This document shows positions 55,765 to 64,000 of a stretch of 64,000 nt of DNA, in pieces. The stretch's first letter is position 1. Each line of letters begins with the position of its first letter. This DNA is from Mytilus californianus. Its lineage: Eukaryota; Mollusca; Bivalvia; Mytilida; Mytilidae. The notes under the pieces were generated by a model. It ran no database searches. It saw nothing but the letters and a program-made list of their open reading frames with translations, and was not told the origin of the DNA. The stretch spans positions 43,322,426 through 43,386,425 of the forward strand of contig NW_026262679.1 of the NCBI RefSeq assembly GCF_021869535.1, given 5' to 3'. A program made the translations under genes and the position numbers.

Positions 55765-58232
55765 GGCTTCATAGCAAATGCAATGTGATTTCCATTATAA
55801 TCTATATTTCCAAGGGGTATAACTCATTAAAAATATTTGATCAGAACTTATTTTCGAAAGATATAAACCTATGATATAAGTCAAAGTTCATAAAATTCTG
55901 GCAAGAATTGAACACATGAGAGCGATAACATTGCAATTTTCCATATAATCAATATTTTCAGGGGGCATAACTCTTTTAAAATAATTGATCAGCACTGATT
56001 TTCAAATTCGTCCAAGACCTTGCTAATATAAACCTATGATTTAAGTTTCATAAAATTCTGGCAAGAATTGTACATATGAGAGCGCTAACAATGCAATTCT
56101 CCATATAATTTATTTTTCCAAGGGCCATAACTCTTTTAAAAATAATTGATGAGCACTGATTTTTGAACTCGTCCAAGACATTGCTGATATAAACCTATGA
56201 TATAAGTTTCATAATAATCTGGCAAGAATTGAACACATGAAAGCGTTAACGATGCAATTTTCCATAAAATTAATGTTTCAAAGGGGCATAACTCTTTTAA
56301 AAATAATTTATTGGCACTGATTTTCGAACTCGTCCAATACATTGCTAATATAAATCTATGATATAAGTTTCCTAAAAATCTGGCAAGAATTGTACAAATG
56401 AGAGTGCTAACGATGCAATTTTCAATATAATTAATGTTTCCAAGGGGCATAACTCTTTTAAAAATAATTGATCTGCACTGATTTTCGAACTCGTCTAAGA
56501 CATTGCTAATTTAAACCCATGATATAAGTTTCATAAAATTCTGGCAAGAATTGTACATGAGAGCGCTAACGATGCAATTTTCCATAAAATTAATGTGTCC
56601 GAAGGGCATAACTCTTTTAAAAATAAACTGTTAACACAGAGATATGTCTCGCCTATTTGTTATTTTGATAATGCAAATGTTGATATTAAAATAGCAATAC
56701 TTTAACATGTAAGTTATGCAAATATTCAAAATCAATGAACCATGACTGAAGGTACAGGGCTAAACAATCTCCATGGAAATGAGATGTGCCAATGCTAATA
56801 CAACTGCAAACCAAATACCATTGACTTTTCCCTTTAAACAAACCTAAACACAAACATTAACTTGTAAACTATGTAAAAAGTTCAAAGTCAATGAACCATA
56901 GTTAAGGGGTGGGGTTATATAATCTCCATGGAAATGAAACTTGCAAATGCCAATACATTTGCATACCGAATATCATTGACAACATTAGTGGTTATCTTAA
57001 ACTGACCTAATCACACACTAATACATGTAAACTAAGCAAAAATTTCAAAGTCAATAGACCATGAATGAGGGGTAAGGACCAAATATTCTCCATGGAAATG
57101 AGATGTGCTAATGCTTATACAACTGCATACCAGTTATCATTGACCTACCACTAACAGTTCCCCTTAAACTGACCTAATCACAAACTAATACATGAAAACT
57201 AAGCAAAAGTTTCAAAGTCAATAGACCATGAATGAGGAGGTGGGGCCAAATAATCTCCATGGAAATGAGATATGCCAATGCTTATACAACTGCATATCAA
57301 ATATCATTGACCTACCACTAATGGTTCCCCATAAACTGACCTAATCACAAACTAATACATGTAAACTAAGCAAAGTTTCAAAGTCAATAGACCTTGACTG
57401 AGGGGGCGGGACCAAATAATCCCCATGGTAATGAGATATGTCAAAGCTAATACAACTGCATACCAAATATCATTGACCTTCCACTAATGGTTCCCCATAA
57501 ACTGACCTAATCACAAACTAATACATGTAAACTAAGCAGTTTCAAAGTCAATAGACCTTGACTGATGTGGCGGGGCCAAATAATCCCCATGGTAATGAGA
57601 TATGTCAAAGCTAATACAACTGCATACCAAATATCATTGACCTTCCACTAATGGTTCCCCATAAACTGACCTAATCACAAACTAATACATGTAAACTAAG
57701 CAAAGTTTCAAAGTCAATAGACCTTGACTGAGGGGGCGGGGCCAAATAATCCCCATGGTAATGAGATATGTCAAAGCTAATACAACTGCATACCAAATAT
57801 CATTGACCTACCACTAATGGTTCCCCATAAACTGACCTAATCAAAAACTAATACATGTAAACTAAGCAAAGTTTCAAAGTCAATAGACCTTGACTGAGGG
57901 AGCTGGGCCAAATAATCTCCATGGTAATGAGATGTGCCAATGCTTATACAACTGCATACCAAATATCACTGACCTACCACTAGTGGTTCACCATGAACTA
58001 GACCTAATCACAAACTAATACATTGTTAACGCTGCCGCCGCCGGAAACAGCATACCTATGTCTTGCTTTTTGACTCCGTCAAGGCCTGATTTTCGAACTT
58101 GTCCAAGACATTGCTGATATAAACCTATGATAAAAATCTGGCATGAATTTTACATGTGAGAGCCCTAACTAGACGGGACAGACGCCCGGTATTTCCATGT
58201 CCCCAGCAATGCATTACACGGGGGGACAAAAA
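55765..58232. repeat. ~160-bp tandem array element, interrupted by a nested element
   Basis: Five to six units with 'AAGGGGCATAACTCTTTTAA', 'CTGATTTTCGAACTCGTCC', 'AAGACATTGCTAATATAAAC' and 'TCTGGCAAGAATTGTACA' run to 56630. The array resumes at about 58078 with 'CTGATTTTCGAACTTGTCC' and ends with 'GGGACAGACGCCCGGTATTT' and a hairpin ('TGTCCCC'...'GGGGGGACA') near 58199-58232. Tandem-core elements with defined ends and a terminal hairpin are known in bivalves and are thought to be Helitron-related; that classification is inference. Confidence 0.85.
56631..58077. mobile_element. Nested tandem-core element, 8 units of ~165 bp
   Basis: Begins 'TGTTAACACAGAGATATGTC' and ends around 'CATACCTATGTCTTGC'. 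The core units contain 'TCAAAGTCAATAGACC', 'AATAATCTCCATGGAAATGA', 'ACAACTGCATACCAAATATC' and 'AAACTGACCTAATCACAAAC'. The units at 57420-57860 are nearly identical to each other, the outer ones diverged, as expected of unequal exchange. It splits one unit of the surrounding array. A second copy starts at 63561. Confidence 0.88.
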
Positions 58233-58234
58233 TA

Positions 58235-58605
58235 TGATTGATCTATCACAAGTAGTTCCGAACAAACAGATTTAAGCAGAAAACTTAACATTGGAAATTG
58301 CTAATTAATTCAAAGTCACTGGACCATGACCTAGGGGGCAGGCTCTCGAAATGGTTGATAAACTGAAATGTAATAATAGTAATGCAACTTTAAAAAAAAT
58401 ATCATTGATCTATCAAAAGTAGTTCCTATCAACCTAACTTAAGAAGAAAACTTAACATTGAAAATTGCTTGTTAATTGAAAGTTCATGTACCATGACCTA
58501 GGGGGCAGGGCCTCAAAATAGTTGTCAAACTGATATGCAATGATAGCAATGCAACTTTATAGAAAGTATCATTGATCTATCACAGGTAGTTCCTTTGTTG
58601 ACGCT
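58235..58605. repeat. Two units of a 169-bp repeat
   Basis: Shared blocks 'CCATGACCTAGGGGGCAG' (58324 and 58493), 'GAAAACTTAACATTG' and 'ATCATTGATCTATCA'. It is followed by 'CACACCTATGTCTAGCATTA', similar to the end of the nested element at 56631-58077. Confidence 0.75.
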
Positions 58606-59702
58606 CATCAACACTGCTGGAAAAGCCACACCTATGTCTAGCATTATGAGACATTTTTTATCGCAGGCAGGACATGTGTATTTATGAAATAGGGTTACTT
58701 TGGAATAGGCAATATACACACAATATAATAAAAAAAACACTGCAGAGATTCACTAATTTAATGAAAATTATATATCATTTGGTTGTTTTTGTTTGTTCAA
58801 TTGCTGTTAATGATATACATGAGAATTGTACAGACATCCATCATGACATGACAATCTTTACATGGGAATACTAGTTTTTTATCTAAGTAGTCATATTTAT
58901 CATATATATATATATATATAGTACATACTACCAAAATAAAACCAAATTATTTTCATAAATGTACCCATGTTGTATTGACATGTTTGTTGTTTACATTCCT
59001 TGGCTCAACTATATGATATTCTACTGATATTTAGAGGAAAGAATGGCAGTGGTACATAACTTTTGTTGTGAGATGCATAATATATTGAGAAAAAAGTTTA
59101 TTTGAAAACTTGAGTATTTTTTGTAAACAATGCTAAATTTTGACTAGCTATTATGCGACTAGAAAAATGTATTTATAAAAATCATTCAATATTACTAGAT
59201 ATTTTACAAACATGATAATCTGCACAGAGAAATGAGATAACAAAAATTAAAATATCAATATCATTAATACCACAATTTTGGTCATATAAGAAATTCTCAA
59301 AAAATTATCTAGAAATTGATCTAATAGAAATGAATAATTAAAATTTTCTTGTAAGTCATATAAAATGGAATTTAAAATCATAAAATTTAACTAGATATTT
59401 AAAAAAGATTAAAAAAAAAGACATATACAAAATGTTTACAACCCCTTAAAAATGTATGTTTAAAATGTTATTCAATAATTGATAAAAATATACTTGTAAC
59501 TGTTTATATAAGTACTAGCGACAAATAAGAGAGACAGGTGGAAAAAGAACAACCCGTTCATTTGCTACACGACAAACTTTTTAAAATGGATTTCTTAATG
59601 TACAATGATTATAAAAAAAATATATAAAATACAAAAATATCATTTTCTTCTTAAAAAATAAAGAGTATAAAAATACAATACTGACTGGCAGAATTTGATT
59701 AT
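58606..59702. other. AT-rich sequence; likely 3' flank of the NTR gene
   Basis: Contains a (TA)n run near 58899-58920 and many short A/T tracts. The part next to 59702 should include the 3' UTR of the minus-strand gene. I could not pick a polyadenylation site with confidence. Confidence 0.45.
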
Positions 59703-59848
59703 TTATCGACATCTTTTTTTTCTAACAAGACGCCAAACTGCCTTCTCTAAAGCTTTGCTGACTTTGACTATTTTGCTAGAGCCATTTATTGTTAATGTTC
59801 TTGTTTTAGTATCCAAGGTGTCTCTTTCTGAAAATACCAGAACTTTAC
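59703..59848 (-). CDS. NTR (netrin-module) protein, last coding exon
   Basis: 146 nt from a strong acceptor (minus strand 'CTCTTTTTCTCTTTTTAG') to a TAA at 59705-59703. It reads 'KVLVFSERDTLDTKTRTLTI', 'NGSSKIVKVSKALEKAVWRL', 'VRKKRCR'. Joined in phase (1+2) to exon 62944-63090 it gives a 'CxCxLxxGxKxLVFxxxD....LxI...SxVxxxxxxxxxxxxRxxRRxxC' layout, the pattern of the second half of NTR/C345C modules found in netrins, TIMPs, SFRPs and complement C3-C5. The basic C-terminus with the last Cys one residue from the end is also typical. Which member of the group cannot be told from this part. Confidence 0.85.
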
Positions 59849-59900
59849 CTAAAAAGAGAAAAAGAGAGATTAAATTATATCTTGCCAACAAAAAATAAAG

Positions 59901-60598
59901 TGCTTCGCCGAGGACAGCTGGATACGACCGCAGAGGTCAAACCCTAAACAGTTGGGGCAAAAATGGACACAATATTCAAGCTTGATACAGGTCTGAATTT
60001 GGATTGTAATTAAATATTTGACACATTATAGGTTTCGGACACAGAATAAATGTAGTCAAAGAACTTGAAATTGGTCATATGATTTGAATTTATATTCAAT
60101 TGAAGATTTCTTGCTGTTGTGCAATACACTGTGCTGTTGTGCAATACTTAGTAAATCTGTTTTCAGACTATATACAAAGAATTAGCAAAATAAATTGTGA
60201 CCCCCAATTTTTTTTTTGGAAAATTGATAATTTCTTAAATCTTGAGGAAAAAAAATTGAAAAATGCTTGTTTTGGCCCCTAATTCCTGAACGGTCTGGGC
60301 AATAACCCCCAAAATGAATCCCAACCTTCTACTTGTGTTATTGAACCTTGTGGTACAATTTCAGAGCAATCAAAATACTTATACACAAGTTATTGTCCTG
60401 AAACTAGAAAAATGCTTGTTTTGGGCCCCTTTTTGGCCCCTAAAACAATCCCAACCTTCCTTTTACAGTATTGAACCTTTTGTTAAATTTCATAGAGATC
60501 CATACACTTGAACTAAAGTTATTGTCCGGAAACCAAATGTCTTCGGACGACGACGTGATAGCATTATGCGAACGCAAATCTTTTGCGGTCGTATAAAA
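59901..60598. mobile_element. Dispersed element, copy 2 (ends TACGACCGCA / TGCGGTCGTA)
   Basis: Second copy of the element at 49833-50792; 'GCTGGATACGACCGCAGAGG' start and 'TCTTTTGCGGTCGTATAAA' end. It contains two to three internal repeats of 'TGTTTTGGCCCCTAATTCC' plus 'ATCCCAACCTTC'. It inserted in the last intron or directly upstream of exon 59703-59848 (minus strand). Confidence 0.78.
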
Positions 60599-60959
60599 AG
60601 CTGTCTCTCATGCTATTTTCTATTCCCCCCCCCCCCCCACCCCCCCAAAAAAAAATTAATGGGTCATTTATAATCAATTTAAAAAGCATTATTAAACACA
60701 ACAGTATTTAAATCAATTAAAACACAAATATTTGATGACATTCACCTTTTATGCATGTAAACCTCTTAAAAATATTGAAAGAAATAAGCCAAAATCTGTC
60801 AAATTTGGTCCTCAATAGCTCAGAAAACTAAGAGATAAGAAAAATCTGCTTGTACATATATTATTGAAATCTCTTAACTTGTTCCGTAGACATGAAGTGG
60901 CTCTTCCATATTGAAACCTTCAGTGGAGAATGCTTGAGACTTTATTAAGAGAAAATTCT
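60599..60959. other. Intron sequence with poly-C/poly-A tract
   Basis: 60626-60654 is an almost pure C run followed by A residues, like the one in copy 1 of the dispersed element at about 50062-50082. No gene. Confidence 0.6.
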
Positions 60960-61868
60960 AAATAAATGGGGAATGTGTCCATGGGACACAGATGATGCCC
61001 CCACTTGCATATAATGTAATAAAGGGGCATAACTCTAGAACAGTAAAAAGGACGCCATCAATATTCAAACTTGATCTGTGTTTTGTGGTAATAAGCATTG
61101 TGTATAAGTTTCATAACATTTGGTTGAGGCAAACTAAAGTTAGAGAATGGAAACGAAAAATTCAGAATTTTTCCATTTGTAAAGTCATAACTCCAGAATG
61201 GTAAACAAAACACCAACGAAATTCAAACTTGATCTGTGTTTTGTGGTAATAAGCATTGTGTATAAGTTTCATAACATTTGATTGAGGCAAACTAAAGTTT
61301 GAGAACTGAAACGAAAAATTCAGCAATTTTTCCATTTTTAAATGGGGCATAACTCTAGAACGGTAAATGTGACCCCACCAAAATTCAATCTTGATCTGTG
61401 TTTTGTGGTAATAAGCATTGTGTATAAGTTTCATAACATTTGGTTGAGGCAAACTAAAGTTAGAGAACGGAAACGAAAAGTTCAGAATTTTTCCATTTGT
61501 TAAGAGCCATAACTCTAGAATGGTAAACAAAACACCAACGAAATTCAAACTTGATTTGTGTTTTGTGGTAATAAGCATTGTGTATAAGTTTCATAACATC
61601 TGATTGAGACAAACTAAAGTTAGAGAACGGAAACGAAAAATTCAGCAATTTTTCCATTTTTAAAGGGGCATAACTCTAAAACAGTACAAGTGACGCCACC
61701 AAAATTCAATCTTGATCTGTGTTTTGTGGTAATAAGCATTGTGTATAAGTTTCATAACATTTAGTTGAGGCAAACTAAAGTTAGAGTACGGAAATCAATT
61801 TCGGGACGTACGGACGGACAGACGGACAAGGGTAAAACTTAATGCACCCTCCGCTACGGCGGGGCATA
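60960..61868. mobile_element. Tandem-core element, 5 units of ~160 bp
   Basis: Left end 'GGGGAATGTGTCCATGGGAC' and 'GATGATGCCCCCACTTGC'. Five units of 'GGGGCATAACTCTAGAAC', 'TTCAAACTTGATCTGTGTTT', 'TGTGGTAATAAGCATTGTGT' and 'GAGGCAAACTAAAGTTAGAG' start near 61022, 61181, 61342, 61503 and 61663. Right end 'GGGACGTACGGACGGACAGA' and 'CCTCCGCTACGGCGGGGCAT', the latter able to form a hairpin. Minus-strand frames over it are artefacts. Confidence 0.85.
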
Positions 61869-62943
61869 AAAAGAAAAAAAGAACATGAGCATGTTTTATT
61901 TACAGTATAGAAGCCATGTTTGTTGTGTTAAAAATACAATTTTAAGTAAATATCCCTTAAGAAAGTAAATGAAACATGAAAATATAGTCAGGGTAAACTG
62001 CAAATGCCAGACAAAAACATCAGATCATAAGCCATATGTTACATGCTGACATAAACTATCACTGATATAATCATATTTATAAATTGATTTATATAACTGT
62101 CGTCAAATTGGTTCTTTATAAACTGTTTACAAAACTTTGAATTTTTCGAAATACTAAGAATGTCTACCCCAGGAATAGATAACCTTAGCTGTATTTGGCA
62201 AAACCTTTTGGAATTTTGGGTCCTTAATGATCTTTAATTTCGTACTTTATTCGGCCTCACAACTTTTTTTTATGAAAGCATCACTTATGGAGTCTTTTCT
62301 AGTTAGCAAGTCCGGTGTACAAAAATATAAGCCTGGTATCTTTGATGAGATTCTTTAGAGACAACATATGACTTTTCTTCCTACTAAAATATTACTCTAT
62401 ATACAAGAAGTTAAATCTGTTACCACCTTATTAGCATCCCTACTTCTCACATTCTGTGATTTTCTTAGCAAGAGAGACAAAAATACAATTACATCAATAC
62501 AGCTCGAAAATTGTGATGTTCTTTTATCAAAATAGGAGTAAGCATTTATTCTGACTGATCAAAGGTAAGGTTATAAATCCACAAATCGATTCCAATGTTT
62601 ATTTTATGTATGAAAAATAAATTGCATTTTGCTTACGGATTATTTAACAACACTAAAAATGAATATGATAAAATTCTGGTTATACCCATACTATTAGAGT
62701 CTAGATTGGAGATCTTCATTTCTGTATACTTAAAATGTTTTATGCTACTTTTCTCTACTCTTTAATGTTTTGTCCATTATTCTCTATTCTTTAGATTTTA
62801 GCATCCCATTTCCTCAATTCCTAATGTTTTTAGCCCTTTATTCTGTGCTGTTTGATCATTATTCTCTGGTTTTATACAAATAGAAAATGTTTGATGAAAC
62901 TTTTGGAGAATTGTTGCCATGTTGGCTGTCTATCAACACTTAC
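61869..62943. other. Intron of the NTR gene, nothing recognised
   Basis: AT-rich. 62740-62880 has loosely repeated 'TTCTCTATTCTTTA' and 'TTTAATGTTTT' motifs. No further exon is expected because the flanking exon phases already agree. Confidence 0.55.
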
Positions 62944-63090
62944 CTTTTTGACCATTCATTAAGTCACAGGTACAATCTGAGTTATAGTTCTTCTTTACAA
63001 ACTTATTAACTACTTCCTTCTTCTTTGTCCTGACATTGGCATACATCTTCAATGTATATTTTCCTCTCCGACCTGTTTGTACCTTGTATA
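62944..63090 (-). CDS. NTR (netrin-module) protein, penultimate exon
   Basis: 147 nt; acceptor 'TTTTTTTTAAG' right of 63090, donor AG|GTAAGT at the left. It reads 'YKVQTGRRGKYTLKMYANVR', 'TKKKEVVNKFVKKNYNSDC', 'TCDLMNGQK'. The 'YKVxxxxxxGxYTxxxxxVxxxxK' strand pair followed by 'C-T-C' and a 'G-x-K' turn is the usual entry to an NTR module. Secretion is expected, but the signal peptide and any other domains lie beyond the right edge. It starts with a 2-nt partial codon and ends with 1 nt, joining 59848 in phase. Confidence 0.85.
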
Positions 63091-63560
63091 CTTAAAAAAA
63101 ATCCTTATAATTAGTAATTTAATCTTAATCTTGACAGTACTTGGACTTAAACTTGTTAAAAAGGGGGTTGCAAGCATGCATATTGTGTTGTACCAAGACC
63201 CACTTGTTACGAATTTGAAAAAAAAGTTAAAATTTTTAAATCTAAATTGATTTTAATAATGAGATGTTCTATTACATACTATCCACCAGAGACCAAAAGA
63301 CGACGATGTAAACAAATTCCTTAAAAAAATGATTTTTAATTTTTATCAATTTCTTTGTTATATTTTCATTAAAGTGTGGCAATTGAAGCTGAAAGTCATT
63401 TTTAATTTTGACAGCTTAGTTACAGGTGCCCTCAGGATTTTTAACTGAATTTTGCATTGATTGTACCCGAGTGGTTTAAGAGAAGAGCATTGAAAAAATA
63501 AAAGAATATGTCCTAGGATAGAAATGCAAGCGCTCAAGCTATGCAATTTTCCAAGTTAAT
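63091..63560. other. Intron sequence, nothing recognised
   Basis: No further NTR-gene exon was found between 63090 and the repeat starting at 63561. Confidence 0.45.
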
Positions 63561-64000
63561 AAACTGTTATCACAGAGATATGTCTCGCCTTTTTGTAATT
63601 TTGATAATGCAAATGTTGAAATTAAAATAGCAATACTTTAATATGTAAGTAATGCAAATATTCAAGGTCGATGAACCATGACTGAAGGTACATGGCTAAA
63701 CAATCTCCATGGAATGAGATGTGCCAATGCTAATACAACTGCATACCAAATACCATTGACTTATTATAAGTCGTTCCCTTTAAACAAACCTAAACACAAA
63801 CATTAACTTGTAAACTATGTAAAAGTTTAAAAGTCAATGAACCATGATCAGGGGTGGGGCTATATAATCTCCATGGAAACGATACTTGCAAATGCCAATA
63901 AATTTGCATACCAGATATCATTGACTTAACATTAGCAGTTCATCTTAAACTGATCTAATCACAAACTAATACATGTAAACTAAGCAAAAGTTTCAAAGTA
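63561..64000. mobile_element. Second copy of the 165-bp tandem-core element (cut by window end)
   Basis: Starts 'ACTGTTATCACAGAGATATG', closely matching 56629 onwards, and holds the first units ('AACAATCTCCATGGAATGAG', 'ACAACTGCATACCAAATACC', 'CTAATCACAAACTAATACAT'). It confirms the left boundary of that family because the flanking sequences differ. Confidence 0.88.

Noticed and set aside
61162..61657. Minus-strand frames with repeated 'MKLIHNAYYHKTQIK'
   Set aside because: Translation of the 160-bp tandem core.

Overview
The window looks like intron-rich, AT-rich, transposon-littered animal DNA, most likely from a bivalve mollusc and probably a mussel of the Mytilus type. The inference rests on intron-split genes with GT/AG junctions, on several retroelement 3' tails and a tRNA-type SINE of bivalve style, and on nucleosome-length tandem arrays of the kind known from bivalves. 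I see no bacterial operons, CRISPR arrays or rRNA genes. The species call is inference.

Two host genes can be read, both on the minus strand and both cut by a window edge. Gene 1 is a ceruloplasmin/hephaestin-type multicopper oxidase running from its signal-peptide exon (40151-40296) off the left edge. Its exons are 40151-40296, [one missing], 28151-28352, 22876-23048, 17578-17717, 16444-16550, 13703-13871 and 4191-4468. From 28352 leftwards all junction phases agree. The cupredoxin domain 2 type-1 copper ligands (His, Cys-x4-His-x4-Met) are intact. Two things are wrong near the front: the exon after the signal exon cannot be found in about 11.8 kb of intervening DNA, and exon 28151-28352 carries a frameshift beside its Tyr-His-Pro-His copper motif. 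The locus is therefore a pseudogene, a defective allele, or an assembly artefact. Gene 2 is the 3' end of a netrin-module (NTR) secreted protein: exons 62944-63090 and 59703-59848, the latter with the stop codon.

Everything else is repeats. (a) Retroelements: a YLDD-type Penelope-like RT family ('B', best copy 24727-27390, six or more fragments), a related RT family ('A', 36010-36660), a GIY-YIG Penelope-like element (10986-12178), an L1-like LINE (5335-5640, 14177-15790, 36740-37720), tail families C, D and E, and a SINE (51005-51225). (b) DNA transposons and foldbacks: a broken Tc1 (1236-2515), a 1.7-kb TIR element with a zinc-knuckle remnant (8017-9755), and large inverted repeats at 5645-6829, 20222-20929 and 31314-31550. 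(c) Tandem arrays: at least seven unrelated minisatellites in and around gene 1, and a right-hand block (55.7-64 kb) of 160-170-bp arrays, one nested inside another.

The most unusual observation concerns the 5.1-kb intron between exons 28151-28352 and 22876-23048. At both ends it abuts a minisatellite whose units carry copies of the adjacent splice site: a GGTAAGTAATC-like donor at the 5' end, and the acceptor plus the first exon bases at the 3' end. No obvious new multi-gene 'system' is present.
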